A stretch of 28,303 bases of DNA. Source: MFWN01 sp964594115. GTDB taxonomy: Archaea; Nanobdellota; Nanobdellia; Pacearchaeales; GW2011-AR1. A model generated the notes under the pieces. That model made no database searches and was not told the origin of the DNA. It worked only from the letters and a program-made list of their open reading frames with translations. Shown one piece after another: positions 7,734 to 15,534 of this stretch. The DNA is taken from the NCBI GenBank assembly GCA_964594115.1, contig CAZQLD010000013.1:1-28303 (forward strand). Direction: 5' to 3'. A program made the position numbers and the translations under genes. Position 1 is the stretch's first letter. Each line of letters starts with the position of its first letter.

Positions 7734-8862
7734 CTGACTTATATATTTTCATTGTTTTTTTAACTATAATGTCCCATCGATATTTTTTTGCTTTTTCAAG
7801 ATTATTTTTTATTATCTTATTTCTTAATTTTTTATTATCTAATAATTGGATGATTTTTTCTTTGAATTTTTCATTATTTCCATACTTGACAAGAAAACCA
7901 TTGTTGTTATTCATTTCATAAGGAACTCCATTTACTGGACTTGCTACAATTGGAAGTCCAGAAGCCATTGCCTCAAATAAAGTTAATGGAAGTCCTTCTC
8001 TATAACTTGGAAGAACAAAAACATCTGCTGCCTGATACATTTTTATAATTTCTTTTTTATCCCTTGTTTCTGGCAAGAGCAATATCTTTTTTTCATTTCC
8101 AATTAGCTCCTTGACTCTTTCCTTCATTCCTTCGTCTGGTCCGCGAATAATAAAAGTTATATCTTTTCTTTCCTTTAAAATTAATTTAGCTATTTCTACA
8201 AATTTATCTGGACCTTTTGTGACATTAAGGCGGCCAAAAAACAAGACTAGCTTTCCTTTTATTTTGTTTTTTTTCTTAAAATTATTTTTCTGGACTTTTT
8301 TGAAAAAATCATTTGACATCCCATTTGGAAGGATAACAATCTGTTCATCCTTGCCCCCATATTTTCTAATAAAACTAAGCTCCCAGGGAGTTATTGCAAT
8401 AACCTTATCTGTAAGTTTTAAAGCAAGTCTTGAAAAAATATTATAACTTAAAAAAACTCCAACCCTTCCAAGCAAGGACCTGAAAGCATCTGTCCATGGA
8501 CAGTGAGTGGTGTGTATGTGTGGAATTTTTTTAATTTTTGAGGCTAAAGCTGCTAAAACAAAATGTAAGTGTCCAAAAACATGGCTATGAATAATATCAA
8601 AATCTCCTTTAAGAAGTTTAGAAAATACAGATGGGAAAATTACTGCAAAATTAGCTATTCTGAAGACATGCTTGCATCTGTGCACATGAATTCCTTCGAT
8701 AACTTCGTCTTTTACTTCAATTCTTTTGTCTTTGTCCCAATCAGAAACATATACATGAACTTCATGCCCTTCAGCTTTCTGCCTTTTAGCAAGCTCTTCA
8801 ATAACCTGCTTAACTCCACCTATTGCAGGAGTATAAAAAGTACTTATATGTGCTATTTTCAT
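7726..8862 (-). CDS. GT4 glycosyltransferase
   Basis: This is a 378-residue GT-B fold, retaining family 4 glycosyltransferase. The N-terminal acceptor domain begins MKIAHISTFYTPAIGG and contains DIIHSHVFGH. The C-terminal donor domain has VLFFGRLNVTKGPD and the EGLPLTLFEAMA stretch, the E-x7-E nucleotide-sugar motif. All landmarks are in order and the length is normal. It probably adds a sugar to a lipid-linked glycan at the cytoplasmic face. It shares its strand with the CgeB-like gene upstream (45-nt gap) but has its own TATA-like box. Confidence 0.9.
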   Translation of the reverse strand: MKIAHISTFYTPAIGGVKQVIEELAKRQKAEGHEVHVYVSDWDKDKRIEVKDEVIEGIHVHRCKHVFRIANFAVIFPSVFSKLLKGDFDIIHSHVFGHLHFVLAALASKIKKIPHIHTTHCPWTDAFRSLLGRVGVFLSYNIFSRLALKLTDKVIAITPWELSFIRKYGGKDEQIVILPNGMSNDFFKKVQKNNFKKKNKIKGKLVLFFGRLNVTKGPDKFVEIAKLILKERKDITFIIRGPDEGMKERVKELIGNEKKILLLPETRDKKEIIKMYQAADVFVLPSYREGLPLTLFEAMASGLPIVASPVNGVPYEMNNNNGFLVKYGNNEKFKEKIIQLLDNKKLRNKIIKNNLEKAKKYRWDIIVKKTMKIYKSVI

Positions 8863-8881
8863 GATAATCTTGAATTATTAA

Positions 8882-8890
8882 GATTTAAAT
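8882..8890 (-). promoter_or_regulatory. TATA-like box for the GT4 gene
   Basis: Read on the minus strand, ATTTAAATC lies about 20-28 nt before the ATG at 8862, the archaeal TATA spacing for a leaderless message. Confidence 0.5.
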
Positions 8891-8895
8891 AAATT

Positions 8896-8907
8896 TCTCT
8901 TAAGAGA
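8896..8907. repeat. Perfect 12-bp palindrome TCTCTTAAGAGA
   Basis: The palindrome abuts the stop codon of the CgeB-like gene (minus strand, stop at 8908-8910) and sits just upstream of the TATA-like box of the GT4 gene. It could be an operator or a weak hairpin; with no loop it is a poor terminator. Confidence 0.4.
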
Positions 8908-10599
8908 TTATTTTTGATGCTGTTTTTCATAACTTCTTATTTTTAATCTCTTGTCTTTGTCTCTCAGAATGCTGAATAGATGTTTTAAAATAAATCCTTT
9001 TCCTTTTAATACCTCAAATAAAAGAGCAAGCGAGTAAACAATTAAAAAAGGATTTTTTGCTTGTTTGAGAGAGTATAGCCTATACAAAAATTTAAATTCA
9101 AAAACATTTTTCATTTTTTCATAATCTTTAAATTTGAATTTTTTAATCCTTATCAAAGGAAAAGAAACAAATGCTGTATTGCTCTTAGTTATAAAATCTA
9201 TCTCCTCTCCTTTGGAAATTCTTCTAAATTTGCTAATATTCCCTAAAAAATAATCTTTTGTCACCATCAACTGATTTATATTCAATAACGTATGAAAATC
9301 TTTTTTGTCAAGAAGCTTAAACGCATAATTTATTAAAAAATATAAATAATCCCCTAATAAATTATTATAAACATAATAATTACAGCAACTTATTGGTTTT
9401 TTTGTTTTTTCCAAAGAATATGCCTGAAGATATTCCCTATATTTTAAACTGTTATTTCCAAAATCAAAATAAACATAATCATAATTTTTTAATTTATTTT
9501 TAAGCTTATCTAAGTTTAGATTTAAATCTTTTTTAGATAAAGGAAGTATTTTCTTATTTATTTTTGGCAGTTCTCTATGGGTAAAATTCTTATCTTGTGA
9601 CTGAATTTTTTTAAGAATCCTTATTAGTTCTACTTTTAAATTATAATTTTTAATGATTTTTTGATAAGCTGCTTCTGCAATTTTTTCTCTTTTATCTTTA
9701 TGTTTAAGATAATATTTGATTTTTTTCAATAACTCTTCTTTATCTTTAAATGTTACAATTTCTTTTTCTTCTTTAAAAAACTCCAAATAATCATTGTGAT
9801 ATTCTGTTAAAACAAATGTCTTGCACGCACCTCCTTCAAAGGGTTTTGCAACCATCTGGGTTTTTCCGAAATTATCTTTTGAAATGCTTAGATGAATTTT
9901 GCTCTGGTTTATTACTTCTACTAATTTATCTGACTCTAGAGGGCCTTCATAAATATCCTTAAGTTCAGGATATTTCTCCCATCCCCACCCAAATACTTTT
10001 ATTTTTATTCCATTGTCTTTCAAAAATTTAACAGAATCATATCTTTCAGAAGCCTTCATTCTCGGAGAGCCAATAAATGTGACATCATACTTTTTTTCTA
10101 GATTTAAGGGTTTGAAAAAATCTGCATTTAAAGCACCAACAGTATGAAAAACATTTTTCACGCCATCTTTGTGGTACTTTGGAATGTATTTTTTTGGAGA
10201 AATTATTCCATAATCAAAAAATAAAATAAGATATCTTGAAGAATGATGGAATCCAGTATCGTCATCTCCTGAAAAAATGACTGTTTTTGTTTTTGGAGAA
10301 ATTTCTCTTATTTTTAACAAAGTATCAAAGTAATAAGAATCTGCACTTGTCAGCAAAAAAATATAATCAGGTTTTTCTTTTTTTATGAGTAAAAGTAATC
10401 TTCGATTAAGTCCTTTTTTACCATAAGTAAAATAATTCCATCTTAAATCAAAAGTAACAATTTTATTGCAGAATTTCTTTAGTGTAAGATACCAGTGTTG
10501 ATAAGGGAAAAAGTATTTGTTCAATGTTCCGACAAAAAGTATTTTATCTATTTTTGGAATTTTGCTAGAAGATTTTAACTGGACTTTTTTCTTTGGCAT
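8908..10599 (-). CDS. CgeB-like glycosyltransferase with an unassigned C-terminal domain
   Basis: The first 330 or so residues match the CgeB/spore-maturation type of GT-B glycosyltransferase: KILFVGTLNKYFFPYQHWYL at the start, DVTFIGSPR, VFGWGWEKYPELK, YEGPLESDKLVEVINQSKI, and a KPFEGGACKTFVLTEY segment that replaces the usual F-E--ACG-xxx donor motif. Residues of about 345-563 form an extra domain I cannot assign. It is rich in aromatic residues and Lys, has a CCNYYVYNN stretch and ends in a hydrophobic, basic helix region that may bind the membrane. At 563 residues it is longer than usual CgeB proteins (about 320-380). Role in glycan assembly is inferred from its neighbours. Confidence 0.75.
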   Translation of the reverse strand: MPKKKVQLKSSSKIPKIDKILFVGTLNKYFFPYQHWYLTLKKFCNKIVTFDLRWNYFTYGKKGLNRRLLLLIKKEKPDYIFLLTSADSYYFDTLLKIREISPKTKTVIFSGDDDTGFHHSSRYLILFFDYGIISPKKYIPKYHKDGVKNVFHTVGALNADFFKPLNLEKKYDVTFIGSPRMKASERYDSVKFLKDNGIKIKVFGWGWEKYPELKDIYEGPLESDKLVEVINQSKIHLSISKDNFGKTQMVAKPFEGGACKTFVLTEYHNDYLEFFKEEKEIVTFKDKEELLKKIKYYLKHKDKREKIAEAAYQKIIKNYNLKVELIRILKKIQSQDKNFTHRELPKINKKILPLSKKDLNLNLDKLKNKLKNYDYVYFDFGNNSLKYREYLQAYSLEKTKKPISCCNYYVYNNLLGDYLYFLINYAFKLLDKKDFHTLLNINQLMVTKDYFLGNISKFRRISKGEEIDFITKSNTAFVSFPLIRIKKFKFKDYEKMKNVFEFKFLYRLYSLKQAKNPFLIVYSLALLFEVLKGKGFILKHLFSILRDKDKRLKIRSYEKQHQK

Positions 10600-10620
10600 A
10601 GAACTTATTAAAAAAAAGGT

Positions 10621-10633
10621 GATTTAAAAAATT
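10621..10633 (-). promoter_or_regulatory. TATA-like box for the CgeB-like gene
   Basis: On the minus strand TTTTTTAAATC lies about 23-32 nt before the ATG at 10599. Confidence 0.45.
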
Positions 10634-10663
10634 ATCTGTTATATAGGCTCTTATTATATAAAA

Positions 10664-10672
10664 ATTTAAATA
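10664..10672 (+). promoter_or_regulatory. TATA box opening the plus-strand biosynthetic block
   Basis: ATTTAAATA lies 23-31 nt before the ATG at 10695, a good archaeal TATA match and spacing, implying a leaderless transcript. It is the first promoter of the long plus-strand gene series. Confidence 0.55.
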
Positions 10673-10694
10673 GATTGTTTTATAATAATTTTTT

Positions 10695-11396
10695 ATGTGC
10701 TGGTTAGATAGGAGAGCAATTGAACAAATTCTTAAATTAAGAGATGAATTTAATATTTCTAGTTTTGTGGAGACTGGAGCATTTATGGGAGTAAATGCAA
10801 GATTTCATTCTTATAATTTCAAAGAAGTGTTGTCTTGCGACATCTCTGAAGAATATTTAAAAATAGCTAGGGGAAAAATAAAAGATTTAAATAATGTTTT
10901 TATCTTTAAAAAGTCAAGTCCAATATTCTTAAAAGATTTTATTGAGGATTATGAAAAAACAGGAAGAAAAGATATTGTATTTATTTACTTGGACGCACAT
11001 TTTTATGATCCTAACCTCCCTCCAGAAGAAAAATGGGTTGTTAAAAATGAATTAAAAGCATTAAAAGGGTTTAAGAATTGCATAATATGCATACATGATT
11101 TTGATAATGGATTAGGGCATTGTAATTATGATGGAGAGCCACTTGGATGGAATGTTGTTGGCGAGCTTTTAAAAGAAGTAAACCCAGATTTTAAGTTTTA
11201 TACAAATGAATTAGCAACTTGCGATATAATAAAGGCAGAAGATGTGGAGAATCTAAAGGGTTTATTTCCAGATTTTGAAACCTTAGATAATATAAAATAT
11301 ACTTGGTCCGAACCAAGATTAACTTATCGGGGGATTTTATATTGCATTCCTAAAGAGATTGATTTAAATAAATTTGAACTGAAAAAATGGAGTTAA
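10695..11396 (+). CDS. SAM-dependent methyltransferase-fold protein
   Basis: The 233-residue protein has a class I methyltransferase start, FVETGAFMGVNARF (motif I around 24-37), followed by VLSCDISEEY as the strand-2 acidic motif. Later IYLDAHFYDP (Asp100/His102) and IHDFDNG (His134/Asp135) look like a metal-assisted catalytic region, as in TylF-like O-methyltransferases and related proteins of secondary-metabolite and glycan clusters. The usual DTFxG element of TylF is not evident, so substrate and even methyl transfer are uncertain. Its last 10 bp overlap the next SDR gene, so the two are translationally coupled. Confidence 0.65.
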   Translation: MCWLDRRAIEQILKLRDEFNISSFVETGAFMGVNARFHSYNFKEVLSCDISEEYLKIARGKIKDLNNVFIFKKSSPIFLKDFIEDYEKTGRKDIVFIYLDAHFYDPNLPPEEKWVVKNELKALKGFKNCIICIHDFDNGLGHCNYDGEPLGWNVVGELLKEVNPDFKFYTNELATCDIIKAEDVENLKGLFPDFETLDNIKYTWSEPRLTYRGILYCIPKEIDLNKFELKKWS

Positions 11397-12037
11397 ATAT
11401 ACAAGGGAAACGTGCACTTGTTACAGGGGGTAGCAAAGGAATTGGAAAAGCAATAGCAGAAGCACTAAGAAAAGAGGGATGTATAGTAGATATTTGCTCA
11501 AGAACTAAGGGAATTATAGTAGATGTCTTAAAAAGAGATTTAAGTATGATTAAAGGAGATTATGATATTCTGATTAATAATGTTGGTGGAGGCGGCAGAT
11601 GGGGAAGTGAAGAGTATGAAGAATTTGATGAATGGGAAGATGTTTATGAAAAGAATGCCGGAGTTGCCAGAAAATTGACTATGAAGTGCCTTCATCATAT
11701 GAAGAAGCAAAAATGGGGGAGGGTAATTACAATAGCTTCTACATACGGGAAAGAGGCTGGAGGAAGGCCTTGGTTTAATATGGCTAAAGCAGCAGAAATA
11801 AGTTTAATGAAAAGTCTTGCAGGAAAATATAAAGGAATAACATTTAATTCAATAGCACCAGGACAGATAGATATAGGAAGGATAACATATGACCCTAATG
11901 GGAAAATAGAAAATTCAGAAGAGTGGGGCAAACCAGAAGATGTTGCAGGAATAGTGGTTTTTTTATGTTCAGACAAAGCCAAACATATTAATGGCGCATG
12001 TATCACAGTAGATGGCGGCGAGAGCAGAAGTTTTTAA
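11387..12037 (+). CDS. Classical SDR protein with the catalytic Tyr replaced by Phe
   Basis: This short-chain dehydrogenase/reductase family protein has the cofactor motif TGGSKGIG at 13-20, NNVGGG at 64-69, catalytic-loop IASTYG at 116-121, the segment WFNMAK at 129-134, and APGQID followed by the C-terminal ITVDGG. The YxxxK tyrosine is Phe130 (codon TTT) while Lys134 is kept. Tyr120 might be near the site, but only a structure could show it. At 216 residues it is shorter than the usual 245-260, with a trimmed region after the first beta-alpha-beta unit. It starts inside the preceding methyltransferase-like gene, so its job is likely tied to that product. It may be a non-canonical dehydrogenase or a binding protein. 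Confidence 0.82.
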   Translation: MELNIQGKRALVTGGSKGIGKAIAEALRKEGCIVDICSRTKGIIVDVLKRDLSMIKGDYDILINNVGGGGRWGSEEYEEFDEWEDVYEKNAGVARKLTMKCLHHMKKQKWGRVITIASTYGKEAGGRPWFNMAKAAEISLMKSLAGKYKGITFNSIAPGQIDIGRITYDPNGKIENSEEWGKPEDVAGIVVFLCSDKAKHINGACITVDGGESRSF

Positions 12038-12055
12038 TTCTTATCTTTAAAATAC

Positions 12056-12079
12056 TATATACTATTACTATAGTTTTTA
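12056..12079 (+). repeat. 24-nt direct repeat, copy 1 (before the second SDR)
   Basis: The core tatatactattactata (12056-12072) is identical to 12934-12950. Over 24 nt the two copies differ at one position. Copy 1 lies between the stop of the upstream SDR and the TATA-like box of the next one. Confidence 0.85.
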
Positions 12080-12090
12080 TTACAACAAAA

Positions 12091-12100
12091 TATTTAAACT
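12091..12100 (+). promoter_or_regulatory. TATA-like box for the SDR at 12123
   Basis: TATTTAAACT lies 23-32 nt before the ATG at 12123, a standard archaeal spacing with no Shine-Dalgarno sequence. Confidence 0.5.
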
Positions 12101-12122
12101 TCAATTTAATCCACTAATTGAA

Positions 12123-12917
12123 ATGAAGTTTTTAGATGATAAAGTATCTGTTGTCACAGGCGCGGCAACTGGAATTGGGCGCGCTATTGCAGAACGGCTT
12201 GCTAAAGAAGGAGGGAAGGTTGTAATTGCAGATATTGATAAAAAAAGGGCAGATGATACTGCAAGGAATTTTGTTGAGCAAGAGTATGATGTTATTGCTG
12301 TTCAAACTGATGTAGCAAATGAATCCTCTGTACAAGAACTTATGAAAAAATGTGTTTCACATTATGGTAGACTTAATTTTTTAGTTAATAATGCTGCAGA
12401 ATTTTTATATAAAGGTGTTGAAGAAGCAAGTACAAGTGATTGGCAACAAATTTTGGGTGTCAATGTTATAGGTTATAGTTTATGCTCTAAATATGCTGTT
12501 CCTCATATTCGTAAGAACAGTGGTGGATCAATTATAAATATCTCTTCTATTTCTGCTTTAGTATCCCAACCAAGTTTTGTAACTTATAGTGCATCAAAGG
12601 GGGCAATAATCTCAATGACTCAATGTATGGCACGTGACCTTGCTAAGGAAGGAATCCGTGTAAATACTATCAGTCCAGGAGTAGTTCTAACAGAGAATGC
12701 AATAGAGGCAATTTCTGAAAAATATAGTGTGACTACTGCCGACCAGATGGATGAAGACCCACGACTTGGAGGTCTACATTTGCTTTCTCGTTGTGGACTT
12801 CCGAAAGAGATAGCAAATGTAGTTGCTTTCCTTTTATCAGACGAAGCAAGTTTTATCACTGGCCAAAATATTATAGTGGATGGAGGCCTGACTATTAAGG
12901 GTCCTTTTCAAAAATAG
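12123..12917 (+). CDS. Classical SDR oxidoreductase (FabG / glucose dehydrogenase-like)
   Basis: This is a complete 264-residue classical SDR: TGAATGIG at 12-19, NNAA at 89-92, catalytic Ser142 in the SSISA loop, Tyr155 and Lys159 in YSASK, SPG after strand 6, and TGQNIIVDGG near the C-terminus. Asp37/Asp39 after strand 2 suggest NAD(H) preference. It probably oxidises or reduces a hydroxyl/keto group of a sugar or polyol. Seven of its ten Arg codons are CGN, whereas neighbouring genes use AGA/AGG almost exclusively. It lies between two copies of a 24-nt repeat. Both facts suggest it came in separately. Substrate unknown. Confidence 0.88.
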   Translation: MKFLDDKVSVVTGAATGIGRAIAERLAKEGGKVVIADIDKKRADDTARNFVEQEYDVIAVQTDVANESSVQELMKKCVSHYGRLNFLVNNAAEFLYKGVEEASTSDWQQILGVNVIGYSLCSKYAVPHIRKNSGGSIINISSISALVSQPSFVTYSASKGAIISMTQCMARDLAKEGIRVNTISPGVVLTENAIEAISEKYSVTTADQMDEDPRLGGLHLLSRCGLPKEIANVVAFLLSDEASFITGQNIIVDGGLTIKGPFQK

Positions 12918-12933
12918 ATTATCTGTTGTTTTA

Positions 12934-12957
12934 TATATACTATTACTATATTTTTTA
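12934..12957 (+). repeat. 24-nt direct repeat, copy 2 (after the second SDR)
   Basis: Copy 2 of the element at 12056-12079, one mismatch in 24 nt (T for G at its 18th position). It is followed directly by the promoter-like element at 12957-12978. Confidence 0.85.
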
Positions 12958-12978
12958 ACTACATAAATCTTTAAAAAG
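12957..12978 (+). promoter_or_regulatory. Promoter-like element shared with 23037
   Basis: The 16-nt string aactacataaatcttt at 12957-12972 is identical to 23037-23052, and both continue into A-rich TATA-like sequence (TTTAAAAAG here). The ATG at 13011 is 33-40 nt from the TATA-like part, leaving a short leader with a weak AGGA. A related string, tacataaactataaaaaag, lies before the gene at 25796. Confidence 0.55.
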
Positions 12979-13010
12979 AGCTATTATACTTCTTAATCTA
13001 GGAAAATAAA

Positions 13011-14951
13011 ATGGGTATATACAAAGACAAAAAGGTGTTGGTTACTGGAGGAACAGGCCTTATTGGCAGACCTTTAGTTGAGATGTTAATTGAGCAAGGT
13101 GCTAAGGTAAGAATAGCATCTTTAGACGACCCTTCGAGAGCACATCCAGAAGCAGAGTTTATGCAGGTAGATTTGACAAAATTTGAAAACTGCATGAAAT
13201 CTTGTAAAGATATAGATTATGTTTTCAATCTTGTTGGAATTAAGGGCTCTCCAAAAATGAGCAGAGAAAAACCGGCAAGTTTTTTTGTTCCAGTCCTTCT
13301 TTTTAATACCAATATGATGGAGGCAGCAAGACAAAATAATGTGGAAAGATATCTTTACACAAGCACTGTGGGGGTTTATCATCCTTCAGAGGTTTTTTAT
13401 GAAGATGATGTCTGGAAAACTTTTCCTTCTGAAAATGATAAGTTTCCAGGTTGGGCAAAAAGAATGGGAGAACTTCAAGCAGAGACTTATAAACTTCAGT
13501 ACGGATGGGATAAGATTGCGATTGTAAGGCCTGCAAATGTTTATGGACCTTATGATAATTTTGATCCAGAAAACGCAATGGTTATACCCTCTTTAATAAA
13601 AAGGGCTGTTGACGGAGAAAACCCTTTTGTTGCGTGGGGCGATGGTTCTCCAATAAGAGATTTTATTCATGCTAGAGATGTTGCCAGAGGAATGCTTCTT
13701 GCTTTAGAAAAATGTCCTGGCCCTGAAAATCCTATAAATCTAGGAAGCGGAACAGGATACACTATCAAAGAACTTGTTGAAATAATAATAAGCAACTTAG
13801 ACAATAAGCCCCAGATTGTATGGGACACTTCTAAACCTTCAGGAGATAAAAAGAGATTAATGGATATTTCAAGAGCTAAATCTCTTATAGAATGGGAGCC
13901 TCAAATATCCCTTAAAGAAGGTGTAAGAGAGGTTATGGACTGGTATAAGCAAAATAAAGATATTACAGATAAGAGATATAATATATTCACTTCTCCAAAT
14001 AACAAGAAAAAGAAACTCTTAGTTTGCGGTGCAACAGGATTTATTGGAAGAAATATTGCTGAACATTTTGCTAATAAAGGAGAATATGAGGTATATGGAA
14101 CATATTTTAATTCTGAGCCTTATGATAATCCTAAAATAGAAATGATCCAAGCAGACCTAACTGACAAAAAAGATGTTGAAAAAGTTGTAAAAGGAAAAGA
14201 TATAATTGTTCAAGCTGCTGCAGTAACTTCAGGTTCAAAGGATATTGTTACAAAACCTTATATTCATGTCACAGACAATGCTGTAATGAACTCTTTAATA
14301 TTGAGGGCTGCATTTGAGCATAATGTCGGGCATGTTATCTTCCCAAGCTCTACTGTTGTTTATGCCCCAAGCGATGTTCCTGTAAAAGAAACAGATGCTT
14401 GCGGAGATATTCTGCCAAAATATTTTGGGGTTGGATGGACAAAATATTACCTTGAAAAAATGTGCGAGTTTTATGCTGGATTAGGAAGAACAAAACACAC
14501 AGTTATAAGGCATGCAAATATGTATGGCCCACATGATAAATTTGATTTAGAAAAATCCCATGTATTTGGAGCTACAATAACTAAAGTTATGACCAACAAA
14601 GAAGGAAAAATGGTTGTTTGGGGAACAGGAGAAGAAAAAAGAGATTTATTATATATTTCCGATCTTGTTGACTTCATAGAAATGGCAATTGAAAGACAAG
14701 AACCTATGTTTGGATTATATAATGTTGGTTTAAGCAAAGATATTTCTGTAGCTGATTTAGTTAAAAAAATAATAGAAATTTCTGGAAAACAAATTCAGAT
14801 AGAGTATGATACTTCTAAACCATCAATAAAAACAAAATTGCCTCTTGATATAACTAAAGTTAAAAGTGAATTCGGATGGCAACCAAAAATTAGCTTAGAA
14901 GAAGGAATTAAGAAAACTATGGATTGGTGGAAAGCTAATATAAATCTGTAA
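13011..14951 (+). CDS. Tandem extended-SDR protein (two GDP-fucose synthase-like domains), both lacking the YxxxK Tyr
   Basis: Two NAD-dependent epimerase/dehydratase domains lie in one 646-residue chain. Domain 1 (about 5-315) has GGTGLIG at 13-19, YTSTVGVY at 116-123 and RPANVYGPYDNFDPE. Domain 2 (about 334-646) has GATGFIG at 340-346, PSSTVVYAP and RHANMYGPHDKFD. The YGP-D-F and WG-G--RD-hydrophobic patterns are those of GDP-L-fucose synthase and related GDP-6-deoxysugar reductases. In both domains the catalytic Tyr position holds another residue: Pro146 before Lys150, and Val474 before Lys478. The GDP-fucose synthase epimerase Cys is also absent in both, while its partner His is replaced in domain 1 and kept near residue 517 in domain 2. 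It heads a tight run of four genes. It may act on the keto-sugar made by the dehydratase at 16089. Confidence 0.83.
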   Translation: MGIYKDKKVLVTGGTGLIGRPLVEMLIEQGAKVRIASLDDPSRAHPEAEFMQVDLTKFENCMKSCKDIDYVFNLVGIKGSPKMSREKPASFFVPVLLFNTNMMEAARQNNVERYLYTSTVGVYHPSEVFYEDDVWKTFPSENDKFPGWAKRMGELQAETYKLQYGWDKIAIVRPANVYGPYDNFDPENAMVIPSLIKRAVDGENPFVAWGDGSPIRDFIHARDVARGMLLALEKCPGPENPINLGSGTGYTIKELVEIIISNLDNKPQIVWDTSKPSGDKKRLMDISRAKSLIEWEPQISLKEGVREVMDWYKQNKDITDKRYNIFTSPNNKKKKLLVCGATGFIGRNIAEHFANKGEYEVYGTYFNSEPYDNPKIEMIQADLTDKKDVEKVVKGKDIIVQAAAVTSGSKDIVTKPYIHVTDNAVMNSLILRAAFEHNVGHVIFPSSTVVYAPSDVPVKETDACGDILPKYFGVGWTKYYLEKMCEFYAGLGRTKHTVIRHANMYGPHDKFDLEKSHVFGATITKVMTNKEGKMVVWGTGEEKRDLLYISDLVDFIEMAIERQEPMFGLYNVGLSKDISVADLVKKIIEISGKQIQIEYDTSKPSIKTKLPLDITKVKSEFGWQPKISLEEGIKKTMDWWKANINL

Positions 14952-14957
14952 TTAAGA

Positions 14958-15533
14958 ATGAATTCACAAGATTTAATTGATTTTGAAAAAGAAATACATG
15001 ACACTTACGAACAAGGCAAAATTAAAAGCCCGATTCATCTTAGTGGAGGGAACGAAGAGCAAATAATTGAAATATTTAAAGAAATAAAAAAAGAAGACTG
15101 GGTTTTTTCAACATGGAGAAGCCATTATCATGCATTATTAAAAAGTGGGAATGCAGACTGGCTTAGAAAAGAAATCTTAGAAAATAGGAGCATACATACA
15201 AACAGCAAGAAATATAAAATATTTACATCAGCAATTGTAGGAGGAATCTTACCAATTGCATTAGGAATAGCATTAGCTATAAAAAGAAAAAAATCAGGAG
15301 AGCGTGTCTGGTGTTTTGTAGGGGATATGACTGCGAAAACAGGAATATTTCACGAATGTACAAAATATGCAGGAGGACATAAGCTGCCTATTACTTTTGT
15401 TATAGAAGATAATGGAATTGGTGTGTATACACCAACAAAAGAAGTTTGGAAAGATGGAAAAGCTGATATAAGAGGGTATAAGTATGAAAGAGTATATCCG
15501 CATTATGGAATAGGGAAATGGGTTGATTTTTAA
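14958..15533 (+). CDS. Thiamine diphosphate enzyme, E1-alpha-like minimal subunit
   Basis: The 191-residue protein aligns by eye with the first two thirds of the alpha subunit of 2-oxoacid dehydrogenase E1 enzymes: IHLSGGNEEQ, a WRSHYHALL stretch, SIH, then SAIVGGILPIALGIALA. The thiamine diphosphate motif is GDM at 122-124 running to DNG at 151-153. The usual GDG is GDM here. The chain stops soon after the motif, so the C-terminal 100-150 residues of normal E1-alpha (about 320-360) are missing. The beta-like partner begins 1 nt after the stop. No lipoyl E2 gene is nearby, so a non-dehydrogenase role such as decarboxylation or two-carbon ketol transfer in sugar synthesis is plausible. That is inference. 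Confidence 0.75.
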   Translation: MNSQDLIDFEKEIHDTYEQGKIKSPIHLSGGNEEQIIEIFKEIKKEDWVFSTWRSHYHALLKSGNADWLRKEILENRSIHTNSKKYKIFTSAIVGGILPIALGIALAIKRKKSGERVWCFVGDMTAKTGIFHECTKYAGGHKLPITFVIEDNGIGVYTPTKEVWKDGKADIRGYKYERVYPHYGIGKWVDF

Positions 15534-15534
15534 A

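Noticed and set aside
11695..12006. Long open frames antisense to the SDR and other biosynthetic genes
   Set aside because: They lie fully inside well-supported genes, lack family motifs and have no promoter; they are shadows of AT-rich codon use.
15523..15534. TTG start for the E1-beta-like subunit
   Set aside because: An ATG lies 12 nt downstream, 1 nt after the upstream stop, and fits the family's N-terminus.
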